From assembly GCA_009731375.1 (NCBI GenBank), contig BJOX01000207.1, positions 96,720 to 146,328 on the forward strand: a stretch of 49,609 nucleotides of DNA, written 5' to 3'. The DNA comes from Paulinella micropora (Eukaryota; Cercozoa; Imbricatea; Euglyphida). Below, piece after piece: positions 1 to 11,002 of the stretch (the stretch's first letter is position 1; each line of letters begins with the position of its first letter). Below the pieces are notes generated by a model that saw nothing but the letters and a program-made list of their open reading frames with translations, ran no database searches and was not told the origin of the DNA. The translations under genes were made by a program, and so were the position numbers.

Positions 1-264
1 ACAATGTCATCATTGTAGCTTGCGCAAGCTTACGGTGCTCAAAACACTTGGACTAACGGCTTCCTTTTCTTTCTCTTCTTCCTTATCCTCCCCACTCTCC
101 ATTCCTAAATTGCCTTTTTCTTCAACGTCCTTCCTCCTCTTCTTTTTTCCAGAACACAGTCTACCCGTGATTCCCATCCCGGACACATGCACAGTACACA
201 AATTACTGTTTGATGTGAAACTGCGTTCCTTTGCAAGGACTACATTCCTTTGCGACATCTCATC
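1..264 (+). mobile_element. 3' terminal fragment of R2-group (RLE) LINE, copy A
   Basis: This stretch is nearly identical, in the opposite orientation, to the 3' UTRs of the LINE copies at 33800 and 37699, and it is cut by the window edge. It contains the hairpin CAATG-tcat-CATTG and the palindrome AGCTTGCGCAAGCT. It ends in TTGCGACATCTCATC and then runs into a degenerate (TATG)n tract. Only non-coding 3' UTR is visible; any ORF lies outside the window. An antisense open frame here is a by-product. Confidence 0.85.
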
Positions 265-582
265 TGTACATAGATTCGTATGTATGTATGAATCTATGTA
301 CGTATGTATGTATCTATGCATGTATATCTGCAAGTTATGTATGTATGTCTCGGTTATGTATGTATGTCTGTTATGTCTGTTATGTATGTATGTCTGTTAT
401 GTATTAATACTGTATAAACTTAAACATATACTAAAGGAAGTCAGTCACGGTACATACTGATCAGTGGTGCGGCATTGGTGACATCAACTTAAACCAGCGT
501 TTCGTACTAGGAGCATTGAGTTGAGCTTGCTTTGAGCACGTTCAAGAGCTTCCGCAACAAACTATACCAAGAATACACACAT

Positions 583-618
<36 letters not shown>

Positions 619-942
619 CAGTACATTTAGTAGTAGTATATACTACTACTAAATAAACATGTGAACTGAATGGGGAATTATTTAGGTGGGTAACTTGAAT
701 AAATAAATGGGGAATTATTTAGGTGGGACTGCATTGATAGTATTAAAGTGAAAACCTTACTGCTTAGGCAGTGGATTTTCAACCTGCTTACTATGATATA
801 ACTGTTTTTCTCTCCACGAAGGCTGAACGACTTTTAATAATTGAAGAACGCTTGCGGCGAAGCGCTGAAACTTAGAAAGCGGCATTGGAAATAGCTGAGG
901 CAAACTTAACATATGAGTTTCTAAGTCACATGATTTAGGGGG
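265..942. repeat. Simple repeats and AT-rich spacer
   Basis: About 276-408 is a degenerate (TATG)n tract and 573-619 is (CA)n followed by (TA)n. 625-654 is a perfect 30-bp palindrome whose half is ATTTAGTAGTAGTAT. The 20-bp sequence at 671-690 is repeated exactly at 708-727. No coding region or RNA gene is recognised. Confidence 0.7.
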
Positions 943-1180
<238 letters not shown>

Positions 1181-1538
1181 GTAGGCGCAGATAGGTAAAT
1201 ATGCGACCTTTTCTTATATTAATAGCCCTATACACACAGTGATGTACAGGTGAGCTATATCTAGTAGTCAAGATATGGTTATACCCGTTTCTACATATAC
1301 TTTGAGCCGGTTGAAAACGATAATATTAAGAGTAGGATCGCCAAGTAACCGGTACTACTTTTTACGCCGGATAATATAATCGTTAGGGCTGACAATAGGA
1401 AATGGCTCCGAGGCTCTGTTTTCTTTTCAACTCAAGTGTTGCTTGGCTCTGATAGTCTCCTACATTTTCCCACCATACTGGCACAAGTTTCCTCTCTTTT
1501 GCAGAGGAGGAAGATTAGCGGTTCAACTCACCTTCAAC
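1181..1538. other. Unique spacer, nothing recognised
   Basis: Low-repeat DNA lying next to the Gypsy insertion site. No convincing coding bias or known element is visible. Confidence 0.5.
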
Positions 1539-1542
1539 TATT

Positions 1543-1672
1543 TGTAACCGGAACAGCTACTCTGACAGTTAGTCGTACCTCAACTGGAGAGGGGCAGACC
1601 AAGCATAAGAGTCAAGTAACGACAAGCCGGACAACACTTGATGCCACTATGTAATGTACGGGCCGGCCGACA
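1543..1672 (-). repeat. 3' LTR of Gypsy element
   Basis: 130 bp, TG...CA on the plus strand, matching 11370-11499 at 127 of 130 positions. It is short for a Gypsy LTR. No TATA box or polyadenylation signal can be assigned with confidence. Confidence 0.92.
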
Positions 1673-1688
1673 ATCCCTTTGCCCCCTT
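1673..1688 (-). other. Polypurine tract of Gypsy element
   Basis: On the minus strand this reads AAGGGGGCAAAGGGAT and directly abuts the 3' LTR, the position expected for the plus-strand primer. The roughly 280 bp between it and the stop codon at 1967 is 3' UTR with no further ORF of note. Confidence 0.7.
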
Positions 1689-1966
1689 GGGGGAAGCCGA
1701 TGTAAGCGGTCGACCCCCACGCCAAAGACTGACTCCTGATTCGAAGGCGCCCTCGACCGACCAATACATGACATGAAGCATCCCGGCTGTCGAATAAGTA
1801 AAAATAATTGGTCCACGTCCAGTGCGAGTCTCCCATGAGAACTCGTGCCCCCGAGCCTAGCTCTTTCACGTCAGGCATTAAAAGAAATGCCCCGTCTTGA
1901 TCTCTCCTTTCCCGTAGAAAAATCAAAGTAGCCAATGATCCGTAAGCGACATCAGACTTCGTAGCT

Positions 1967-4900
1967 TCACGTTTTGACTTGTTTCCGAGGTCGTCCTCGA
2001 CCCCTGTGCTCTACTGCTTCCGACTGCGTCTCTTTAGCCCTTCTCTTCTTCGCCGCCACTTCTTTCTCACATCTTGGTGCACCTATCAACAAAAATGATA
2101 TGCCCGCACTTTGGACTTCGTCCCAAATACGAAGCGGAATCCTCCTTTCCTCTGTTAACTCGAACGGCATATCCAACACCACCCTTGGCATCATTTGCAC
2201 CGTCCATGGTGTAAAATCCTCATCGTCCTTCTCGATGGACGCATCCCACTGCTCCAAATCTTTGCCGTCTCGAAATACTGGCGCAAAGATTCTTTCCCGC
2301 GTCATATCAATAACACTCTTGCTCCTCCAAAAGTGCATTGTCGGAGCAAGTCCCAACGCAGCCCGTACCCGCGTTCTAGGCTGTACATACGTAACCTGCA
2401 TTAAAAAGAAATAATCAAAGTCCTTATCCATGACCGTATCCTCGTGCGGTCGACATAGATAGAACTTATCAACCTGCCAGTCGATCTTAGCCACTTCCTT
2501 ACCGGCTATCCACGGTTTCTTCCATACCGTGCCTTTCCGATCCGACATTTCCGATGACTTCGGAATTTCCCTCCCATCTTTGACGTCTACCTTGACGTCC
2601 GAAGCCGAACGATCCTGTTGTCCAGCATTCCTGGCCTCAGCCTTTTCTTCCTTCTGTTGCTTTCGCAACGCCTCCTCACGCTCCTTGCGCGTAAGCAATG
2701 CTGGCGGCTGTCTAAACGCTGGTGCAATACGCCTCAGCGCTTGTTCCTCATTCTCGTCCTCCAGCAAATAAGGACTGAACTTCGCCAACCGACGAACATG
2801 AACAATCTGTTCCCTTCCACGTGCCCCCGTAGGTGCAATCTTGTAATTGTACGCACCCGTCTGACGTACTATCTTAAATGGCCCATGCCACTTATTGTAA
2901 AACTTAATCGATACCCCTTTCGGTACCGTCGGTACATACAGCAACACTGTATCACCTTCCTTGTACTCCACATGAGAGTACTTGCCCATTTCCTGTTCCC
3001 GCTGAACCTCTCTCAGCGTCTCCCGACACTTCTCAATCGCACTCCGTGCTTCCGCGATCGCTCGTAAGCGAACTCCTAACAGTTCACACGGTTCCCACTT
3101 ATCAGGCGGAAACAACAGTTCCGTCGGCGTGTTTAACGCCCGTCCATAGACCACCTGATGCGGACTGACACCCCGCGCGTGTCCGCCTAACGACGCCGAA
3201 GCTAAATTGTTGACAGCAAACGTGAACATAGGTACCACATATACCCAGTTAAGCTGGCTGTTCTTACAATAAGTCTTCAACGCTGCCTTCAACGTCCTGT
3301 GAACGCGTTCAATCTTACCATTCGCCATTGGGTTAAAAGCAGTCACATACTGCCAATCGAACCCAAAGAACTTGGCAATCCTTTGCGAAACCTCATTCGC
3401 GAAACTCGTTCCTCTATCCGAAATAATCCTTCTCGGTATCCCAATACGGCCGAATACCTGATCAATCAGCGCCGCCGCTGTCACTTCCGCTGTCACATCC
3501 GTAACAGGGACAGTAATGACATAATTGGAAGTTCGATCAATAACCGTTAAGAGATATTTGAATTTTTCCGTTCCCGCCTCTGGAAAAGGACCCACATGAT
3601 CGATATGCAAGGTATCGAAAATATCCAGAGTGATATCATATTCACCCTTAAGCCCCATCTTCGGCCTATATGGCAATTTAGCCATCTGACAATGAGGACA
3701 ACCCTTCACAAACTCCTTAACAACCCGTTCTCCCAGGTTATTCCACCAAAAACGTCTCCTTAACGACCACGTCATCCTTTCCACCCCCGGGTGGCTCTGC
3801 ATAGGACAATGATGCGCCGCAATTAACAAAGACGTTCTGAGTTCCTGCGGAACCCATAACAACCATCGATCCTCCTCATTGGTATATACGCCATCTTTTC
3901 CCATATACCAAAGGAGTCCATCCTTTAGTACCAAGCACCGTTTGAGTTTCCTTATGTCAATGTCCTCGGGCCTTGCCTGTGGATTGAGCAGATGTTCTCT
4001 CAACTCCTTATACTCCGTACTTTCCTTTGTGAAAGTCCGAAAAGTTTCCACCGACGCCAGTCTGACTGCCGTGTCAGTTTCCAACTGGAATCGAACCTTT
4101 TCCGGATGTGCCTCCGGCAACTGAAAAAGATGTTCCTCCTTAACTTTTTCTTCATCCTCCAAGTTAAGGCACATCGGGCCCTTCGGTAACAAGACCGCGT
4201 TAAAGGCACCCTGCCTTCCTTCCATAACATCCTCCCCCTCTTTCCTATCCGCGGTCCTTGCTTCCGCCCATAGGATATCCTCACACGCCTCTCTCGCGAT
4301 CGGCGAGTAACAGCATGCACATTTGTCTCGTGCCGCTACCTCGACTGCTTCCAACGCAGACACTTCCTCGCTGCGCGTGTCACGTTGATTGTTATTATGC
4401 GTGAACGGATGATACCAAAGCCCCGATGGCAACTTGGTGTCTTCCGCTCCCTGTTCCTCCCAATCATGTAGATCCACATCATGACCCATGATTGCGAACA
4501 CCGCCCCCGGCGTTCGAAATTCAAACTGTGCCATTCGCACCTCCTTGACCGTATTACGTCGCTGTAAATCATCAACGGCCTTATCCTTCTGTCCACTCTT
4601 GTCCTCATACCGAGAACAAAAATCAGGGACAACATTCCTTTTGCCCTTGATGTAATGAATGGTGAAGTCATACTCCGCCAATTCCAACTGCCACCTGGCC
4701 AACCTACCTGTATGATCTCCAGACATGAGCCATAGCAGGTTATGATGGTCCGTTCTAACCAAAATGTTAGGAGTACCCCACAGGTATTCCCGCAACCTCT
4801 GGAAAGCCCACACTATAGCGAGTGCTTCCCGCTGCCTTGTGCAGTATTCCTTTTCCGCCGGTATCAGCTGCCGGCTGATGAACATAACGGGCCGCAACTG

Positions 4901-7900
4901 CCCAATGGACTTGTCCATCTGTTGAAGCACCGCTCCTACCGCGTACGAAGACGCGTCAGTGTCGAGCACGAACTGTTCCTTCCAGTCAGGTAACATAAGA
5001 ACTCGACCTCCCTGCCTTGGGTCTTTAGCGATCTCATCCTTGAGCTCCGCTATCACTCTCGTGACTTCCTCCGGCCATGGGTCGTCCCCGACCCCTTGCT
5101 TCAGGAATTTCCTGACCACCGCTACTCTTTCCGCAAACCCCGGAATGAATTCACCATAATACTGAGCCAGCGATATAAAGGAATGTAAGTCCGTCCGAGT
5201 CTTTGGCATCGGCATAGACGCTACATAGTTCCTCTTTTCATATGCAATCGCACACCGACCCTCTGAGATCTCATATCCCAGGTACTGTATCTTTCTTTGT
5301 GCGAAGTCACATTTCTGTGCATTCAAGCGCAATCCAAACGCGCTTATACGTCGCAAGACGTCCTGCACGTGTTCCACGTGTTTCTCCATACTCTCTGAAT
5401 AAATGATAATATCATCTATGTAACAGAAAGCATAATCCTCCGTCGACCCAAGACGAACCACCGTCGCCTCATCGTCGTACTCCTTCCCCAGCATCTTAGT
5501 CATAGCATGCTGAAATAGACCCGGAGAGCACTTAAGACCCATCGGTAATACCTTCCACACGTATGTAGTCATTCCGACCATAAACGCTGTGAGATACCGA
5601 CATGACTCATTAAGAGGGATTTGCCAAAACCCGCTCTTAAGATCAAGCGTAGTATACACCTTCGCATGCTTGAGCCGGTTGATCCCCTTCCTGAGATCCG
5701 GTACCGGTGTCTCGATCTGCTTCAGAATCTTATTGATCCTATAGTAATTGATACACATACGTAAGGACCCATCCGGCTTGGGCGCCATACGCACAGGTGA
5801 AGACACCTCCGATAAGCGTACCTCAATGATGTCCTTCTCCAAAAGCTCCTGAGTGATTTCCCGAGCCATCCGATCCTCGTGATAGCTCATACGTGACGGT
5901 CTCCTGTGACCCACCACGTCTTCACCCAGCTTCCGTCCAAAGTTAGCCTCGTAACCCCGAACAGAGCCCGCCTCAAGAGGCCCAAATACCTCCATATTAT
6001 TCTCCAAGATACCCTTGAGGGCATCTCGCTCCTTCATAGTACCTTCCCAAGTACTATATTTCTCCGCAATAGCCTTTTCCGCGGCTATCCTAGCCTCCTC
6101 AATCTCCTTATGAGAGGCCTTACGTGATAACTGCGCCACATCCTCCATCGGAATAGGCCGCTCATCCTCACGTACCATCGTCCCATGGTACCTAGTTTCC
6201 TCCTTGCCTCTCCACTGGGCAAGCTGTGCCACATGATCTATGATAATGGCATATTGCATTGCATGCGTGCGGTGATATATACCCGATATCCAAGAGAAGG
6301 CTTGCTTTCTCACATCCGCCATCTCACGTTGCATTAACTTGGCCCCATAAGCCAACGCCTTCTCCTTCGTCCCCAATCGTAAAGCCAAGACCAGCTTATG
6401 GCCTCTATGTGGGATCGGGACCGGGTCATCAATAAGATGATCCTCTATATCCTGCCACCACATTTCCGTCCGAGTTCCCACTGGGATGACTATAGTGAAA
6501 TCATCCACCGATAGCCTGTTTTTCAAGACCTCCTTAATGGCCTTGACTCCCTTAGGGAAAAACAAATTATCATCCCAGTGACTCTTCAAGAAGGCTTCTA
6601 CGATCGGCTTAGGCTGCTTGACCGGCAGCTTATGTTGGGTAACATTCCAAACCACATGAGACGTCGTGGTCGAATGCACATCTATATAGACATGCTGATC
6701 ACCGGCATCCTCCATGCCCGCAATCGTACCCCGCAACAATTCCGCTTTTGCTGCGTAGAGGTGTTCCAACCTCGCGTCTATCGCGGCCACTACCGCCTCA
6801 TCCTTTGCGGAATCCCTACAGTCCACGTTCACGACCCTCACGTCGCGTGGGTCCCTGTAGGCCCAGCCAAAGGTTGTGGTCATGACATATTCCGTCTCCT
6901 GTATCTTGTCGTCAGAATTGTCAGCAACCACACTTGCTTCCCCAGAGTCCCCCGACTCTACTGTGCATACATGGAAGAACGAGGCTGTTACAGGCTCCTG
7001 AATGTGGGGTGTGACCGAAGGCTCCGTGCCCTCGGACACCACCTTTGTCCACCCCCAGTCAGCGCGCATGACTGGTGAGACACTCACATCCAAATCGTGC
7101 GCTACCGCACATTGGCCTTCCCGCCGTAAAGGTTCATACGGTACTACCTCGTACCGCGGAGCCACCTCGGATCCACCGTACTGCACCACGTTCAGATCCG
7201 TATAAATCCGAGCGTGCATTCGTCTGAGGTTCCGCAGCCCCAACAGGAGACCACCAGCAAAGGCTGGGACGACCCAAAACCGATGAGAGAAAGACTTCCC
7301 GTCTTTCAAAAGGAACGTAAGCATGACTGACCCTGAGACCCCGGTCATGCCTCCCACTCCCTTGATCCTCAACCGACACGGCCGAAACCCGTGTCTAAAC
7401 CATGGTTCCCTGCTCCATAGTTCAATAAATTCCTTCCCGAGTACATTCAGAGATGCCATTGTATCATTGCCCACAATGCATTCCTGCTGTACATCCTCAA
7501 TAAAAATTTTAGTGAATAATAAAGGCAATTCAGCTTTCCCCGGGCCACACCCGTCCGCTGAAAGTGCTTCATAACCACCAAAATATTTACTATCAAGCGC
7601 CTCCGACGCTAACTCCACATTAAGGTCCGTGCCTTTATTCATCACCGGACATAGAGTGTCCCTGTGACTATCAAGGTCCTCAACCTGCTCATTCTGTCCA
7701 TCCTGGCCTTCCAAGGCCACCGCGTCCGTAGCTTCCTGGACTCCCCGCGTTACCACGCGTGTCCTATCATCAAATCGCAGGTCATGAGTAACCATGTCGC
7801 CTCCGTGGCCGACAGGCAACTCACCCGACTTATTCTCCCTCCCGACCTCCGAGTCAGGCGCTGGGATTGCCTCCTGGGATCCCTGGCCCCGCACTTGCAT

Positions 7901-10900
7901 TAATGCTTTGCCCTGCACATTCACCAACATGTCCACTAGCGTTATACCAAACGCCATACCCTGGACTTGTTGCTGCGGAGGCATCTGCCCTCCGACGGTC
8001 CCCTGACCGCCTCCCATCGGCATACCAGGAGCAGGCAAGATTGGTGCTGGAGGGATGTAAGACTGTCCCCCATAAGCAACCACCTGCTGCTGTGGCTGCC
8101 CTTGGTAGAACTGCTGCTGCATCGGCTGCCCGTAGCCTACTGGTAACTGCTGCCCCGGAGCTGGACCCGCATAGTAAGCACCTGCTCCCGCCTGCTGCAT
8201 ATGCGATGAGGGAAAAGTTCCCGCACCCCCCCCATACACATTTGCATTAGGAAAAAGGGAACTACCCTGATTGCCGCCCCACTGCGGGCTCCGATTTGAG
8301 TTGGGACGTTCCCGTGAATCTGAACGCCCTCCCCGACGTCGCGGTGGAGATCGATCTCGGCTCCGCTCCGGTGACCTATCTCGATTCCGTGAATCGCGTC
8401 GTCCTCGGTCGTATCCGCCACGAACATGCCCTCCTCGATCGTATCCTCGTCGATCTCGGGCTTCATCCCTCTCGTCGTAATGACGACCGCCCGATACATG
8501 AGTGACCTCACGATCACTACGACGATCTCTTGACCTTGAACGACTACGTCGGTTGTCAAGGTGCCCTCGATCCGACCGATCGCTCGAACTAGACGACGAG
8601 CTCGACGAAGAACTAGCAGCCGACCTTGCTGAGGACGCATCCGATGACCCCCGTAAATTCCATGAGGGGTCCACGGATTCATTCCCGTGCCTGCCCGGGA
8701 TATCTCTTCCCATAGACGCCGGTGCGTCGCCGCCATCTGAAGTGAGAGGGTTCCATACCCTGAACTTTTCCCATTCACCCTTCAAATAAGGTGCCTCACC
8801 AGGATCCGTCCATCCCTTCTGATCGTATGCCTTCCGATCACGATCCTGAAGGTTCTTGAGCTCCTGCGAATACTTATTCGTATTCAACAAGCCATGGAAG
8901 GGACCCACTGGATAGTCGTAGCGTACCTTCCTCAATACTTCCTTCTGCACCGAGTCATCCCAGCCTTCAGGATGAAAATTCTGGCAATTGCTCTTGCACA
9001 TGGCTCCCGATTTGAGCCACAAGGCTCCCGCCTTCTTCATGCACAACGGCCTATGCACCCTGGGGTTGTAGTATGACCTCTGGAACCGTTGACGACCTTG
9101 CCCCGGCCCCCCTTGGGGTCTCTGACCATAGAACTGAGGTCCCCTGCGCGAGTACCCCTGGCCCCAATAAACTTCATCCCCGGGCTCGAATGGTCCCGCA
9201 CCATCCCCTCCCCCCTGGTTCTGATTACCTTGAGTGGGAGTCCCTGACCTCGGACCCGACCACTTCCACTCATCGATGATGGTTTTCTGGACTCGACGCA
9301 TGACTTTCCCCAACACGTCTTCATCCACGTTCCATATCTCCGGACTGGCCTCAGGGGTAGACTGTCCAGTACCCTTGAGGAGGTATTCCCATACCTCTGT
9401 GTCCGTCTGAATCTCTTTCGCCATCTTAATAAAGACTTGATTGTTCAGATCGAACAATGCCACAGCCGTCAATTTGAAGGCTTCTGCAGGTGTGAGCATA
9501 ATCACCATGTCCATTATCCTCTGGAACATGTAGTGGAGTACAGGCTTCTTATTCACCATCCACTTGACCTCCGCCTGCAGCTGACTGACCTCCTGTGACT
9601 TAGAGGCAAAAACATGGTAGCCCATCTTCTCTGCGAGCATCAGACCAATACTATCGACACACATGGCGTCGAACCGAGTAGACTGCAGCTTTCCCCAAAA
9701 AGCTGCCCACACCTCGCTTTGCATAAGCCATTCGTTGTCCACCGATGACTGACAACGAAAGAACCTATCAGCCACTATGGCCACATCCTCAGGCGTATAA
9801 ATGTTAGCTGAACGACAGACCCGACGTACCTCTGTCAGCCACATACGAAGCTCAGAGATATGCCTAGGAATTGCAACCTTCTGATTGTCCAGAGCAAAAG
9901 CCTTCTGGTCACCCAGAAGGCGGTCCACATCCTTCTGGTGACGTTCAATAGTACGACGTCGTTCCTCGTCGTTCTTTTCCATCTTACGGTTCCATGACGA
10001 AACCGCAAGCTTTCGTCGTTCTGCCTGGCCATCCCAAGCCACAGCAAAATGATAAAAAGCTTTGGCCATATAAACGATGGCATCCACTACCAGCAATCGT
10101 TCCAACGTGACGAGATTTTCAGACGATCCCGCTGTAGCCCAAGTGGGCTTTGTCCCTGAGACTGCCTTGTCCCAGAAGCCATCCATTGCGTCGAAAATGG
10201 GCGTGAACACGTCGTCTATTGAGAGCACTTTAGCCCCAACACCACTCTTGGGCCGAAAAATAAAGTTGCCCATTGCGTGCACAGTGGGTGACACTCTGGC
10301 CCAAACCTGACTGTGAAACTGAGCAAACTTTTGCACTTCAGTCCATCTTGGATGCCCTTGATCCAAGACATCCCAAGACGGCCAACAGCCAACCAAGTCG
10401 TACACAGGCTGTCCGTGACGTTTGACAAAGTCACGAGAAAGGTCTCCAGCCATGGCAGTGGTGCCCCAGGCTTCAGCTTGGACTTGTCCCAACCTCGCTA
10501 TATTGAGATCGACCATTCCCTCCGTTGATGCCATCAATCTGGACGCATCCAGCCTCTCAGGCGTCCAGTAGTGGGTCCCCATGCCCACAGCTTCTGCAAT
10601 CTGAACCACCATCTCTGCTGCCACCATAACATTGGCCACTGTGGTGCGTCCGATCACAAGTGTGTCCCACACGTTCCTCGTCGAACCAGGCGAGATAGCA
10701 TTAATGCATTGTCTGACCGTCTGCAATGCCTTTGTGGACGGTAACTGGTCCGCCCAACTATCACCTGTGAGACGAAACTGCCACATCGTCTTCAAATCGT
10801 CTTCCAGACGAGCAGAGATGAAGTGCAAAGAGGGAGGTGTTCCCCCTGTTGTCGACGAACTCGACGCTGTGAGGGCTCCTGCCCCCATAAAACGTGTACC

Positions 10901-11002
10901 AAGAGAGGAAGGTACCAAAGACCCACCCCCCCTAGTATACGCTGGTGTAGAATAAGGGCTGCTTGCTGTCAACATCCTCCTCCTATTCTCACGTGGTAAC
11001 AT
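1967..11002 (-). CDS. gag-pol: Gag-Pro-Pol polyprotein of Ty3/Gypsy element
   Basis: The ORF stays open upstream to a GTG at 11080, but the first ATG is at 11002, giving 3011 residues in a single frame with no frameshift. Gag is about 1100 residues. It contains a CCCH-like finger (C-x14-C-x3-C-x3-H, about 653-676) instead of a CCHC knuckle, a poly-Ser and RS/RD-rich domain (about 788-911), and a Gln/Gly/Pro-rich stretch (about 927-1014). The retropepsin has the variant site DTMAS (about 1180) followed by LLLGL. RT spans about 1718-1912, with LDLKSGFWQIPL, LPMGLKCSP and YIDD (about 1861). RNase H starts near 2010 (LDTDAS). Integrase has an HHCC finger (about 2391-2437), an HID/SDRGTSF/GKIERVH catalytic triad (about 2468-2565) and a GPY/F-type module WHGPFKIV (about 2710). 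The last 15 residues carry RGRGRPRKQ, an AT-hook. The order and motifs are seen directly. The RNA-binding role of the RS/CCCH Gag and the DNA-targeting role of the AT-hook are inferred. Confidence 0.95.
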   Translation of the reverse strand: MLPRENRRRMLTASSPYSTPAYTRGGGSLVPSSLGTRFMGAGALTASSSSTTGGTPPSLHFISARLEDDLKTMWQFRLTGDSWADQLPSTKALQTVRQCINAISPGSTRNVWDTLVIGRTTVANVMVAAEMVVQIAEAVGMGTHYWTPERLDASRLMASTEGMVDLNIARLGQVQAEAWGTTAMAGDLSRDFVKRHGQPVYDLVGCWPSWDVLDQGHPRWTEVQKFAQFHSQVWARVSPTVHAMGNFIFRPKSGVGAKVLSIDDVFTPIFDAMDGFWDKAVSGTKPTWATAGSSENLVTLERLLVVDAIVYMAKAFYHFAVAWDGQAERRKLAVSSWNRKMEKNDEERRRTIERHQKDVDRLLGDQKAFALDNQKVAIPRHISELRMWLTEVRRVCRSANIYTPEDVAIVADRFFRCQSSVDNEWLMQSEVWAAFWGKLQSTRFDAMCVDSIGLMLAEKMGYHVFASKSQEVSQLQAEVKWMVNKKPVLHYMFQRIMDMVIMLTPAEAFKLTAVALFDLNNQVFIKMAKEIQTDTEVWEYLLKGTGQSTPEASPEIWNVDEDVLGKVMRRVQKTIIDEWKWSGPRSGTPTQGNQNQGGGDGAGPFEPGDEVYWGQGYSRRGPQFYGQRPQGGPGQGRQRFQRSYYNPRVHRPLCMKKAGALWLKSGAMCKSNCQNFHPEGWDDSVQKEVLRKVRYDYPVGPFHGLLNTNKYSQELKNLQDRDRKAYDQKGWTDPGEAPYLKGEWEKFRVWNPLTSDGGDAPASMGRDIPGRHGNESVDPSWNLRGSSDASSARSAASSSSSSSSSSSDRSDRGHLDNRRSRSRSRDRRSDREVTHVSGGRHYDERDEARDRRGYDRGGHVRGGYDRGRRDSRNRDRSPERSRDRSPPRRRGGRSDSRERPNSNRSPQWGGNQGSSLFPNANVYGGGAGTFPSSHMQQAGAGAYYAGPAPGQQLPVGYGQPMQQQFYQGQPQQQVVAYGGQSYIPPAPILPAPGMPMGGGQGTVGGQMPPQQQVQGMAFGITLVDMLVNVQGKALMQVRGQGSQEAIPAPDSEVGRENKSGELPVGHGGDMVTHDLRFDDRTRVVTRGVQEATDAVALEGQDGQNEQVEDLDSHRDTLCPVMNKGTDLNVELASEALDSKYFGGYEALSADGCGPGKAELPLLFTKIFIEDVQQECIVGNDTMASLNVLGKEFIELWSREPWFRHGFRPCRLRIKGVGGMTGVSGSVMLTFLLKDGKSFSHRFWVVPAFAGGLLLGLRNLRRMHARIYTDLNVVQYGGSEVAPRYEVVPYEPLRREGQCAVAHDLDVSVSPVMRADWGWTKVVSEGTEPSVTPHIQEPVTASFFHVCTVESGDSGEASVVADNSDDKIQETEYVMTTTFGWAYRDPRDVRVVNVDCRDSAKDEAVVAAIDARLEHLYAAKAELLRGTIAGMEDAGDQHVYIDVHSTTTSHVVWNVTQHKLPVKQPKPIVEAFLKSHWDDNLFFPKGVKAIKEVLKNRLSVDDFTIVIPVGTRTEMWWQDIEDHLIDDPVPIPHRGHKLVLALRLGTKEKALAYGAKLMQREMADVRKQAFSWISGIYHRTHAMQYAIIIDHVAQLAQWRGKEETRYHGTMVREDERPIPMEDVAQLSRKASHKEIEEARIAAEKAIAEKYSTWEGTMKERDALKGILENNMEVFGPLEAGSVRGYEANFGRKLGEDVVGHRRPSRMSYHEDRMAREITQELLEKDIIEVRLSEVSSPVRMAPKPDGSLRMCINYYRINKILKQIETPVPDLRKGINRLKHAKVYTTLDLKSGFWQIPLNESCRYLTAFMVGMTTYVWKVLPMGLKCSPGLFQHAMTKMLGKEYDDEATVVRLGSTEDYAFCYIDDIIIYSESMEKHVEHVQDVLRRISAFGLRLNAQKCDFAQRKIQYLGYEISEGRCAIAYEKRNYVASMPMPKTRTDLHSFISLAQYYGEFIPGFAERVAVVRKFLKQGVGDDPWPEEVTRVIAELKDEIAKDPRQGGRVLMLPDWKEQFVLDTDASSYAVGAVLQQMDKSIGQLRPVMFISRQLIPAEKEYCTRQREALAIVWAFQRLREYLWGTPNILVRTDHHNLLWLMSGDHTGRLARWQLELAEYDFTIHYIKGKRNVVPDFCSRYEDKSGQKDKAVDDLQRRNTVKEVRMAQFEFRTPGAVFAIMGHDVDLHDWEEQGAEDTKLPSGLWYHPFTHNNNQRDTRSEEVSALEAVEVAARDKCACCYSPIAREACEDILWAEARTADRKEGEDVMEGRQGAFNAVLLPKGPMCLNLEDEEKVKEEHLFQLPEAHPEKVRFQLETDTAVRLASVETFRTFTKESTEYKELREHLLNPQARPEDIDIRKLKRCLVLKDGLLWYMGKDGVYTNEEDRWLLWVPQELRTSLLIAAHHCPMQSHPGVERMTWSLRRRFWWNNLGERVVKEFVKGCPHCQMAKLPYRPKMGLKGEYDITLDIFDTLHIDHVGPFPEAGTEKFKYLLTVIDRTSNYVITVPVTDVTAEVTAAALIDQVFGRIGIPRRIISDRGTSFANEVSQRIAKFFGFDWQYVTAFNPMANGKIERVHRTLKAALKTYCKNSQLNWVYVVPMFTFAVNNLASASLGGHARGVSPHQVVYGRALNTPTELLFPPDKWEPCELLGVRLRAIAEARSAIEKCRETLREVQREQEMGKYSHVEYKEGDTVLLYVPTVPKGVSIKFYNKWHGPFKIVRQTGAYNYKIAPTGARGREQIVHVRRLAKFSPYLLEDENEEQALRRIAPAFRQPPALLTRKEREEALRKQQKEEKAEARNAGQQDRSASDVKVDVKDGREIPKSSEMSDRKGTVWKKPWIAGKEVAKIDWQVDKFYLCRPHEDTVMDKDFDYFFLMQVTYVQPRTRVRAALGLAPTMHFWRSKSVIDMTRERIFAPVFRDGKDLEQWDASIEKDDEDFTPWTVQMMPRVVLDMPFELTEERRIPLRIWDEVQSAGISFLLIGAPRCEKEVAAKKRRAKETQSEAVEHRGRGRPRKQVKT

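Noticed and set aside
7002-8789. Many 60-210 codon ORFs opposite or overlapping the Gypsy polyprotein
   Set aside because: Shadows of the long minus-strand ORF with no motifs of their own.
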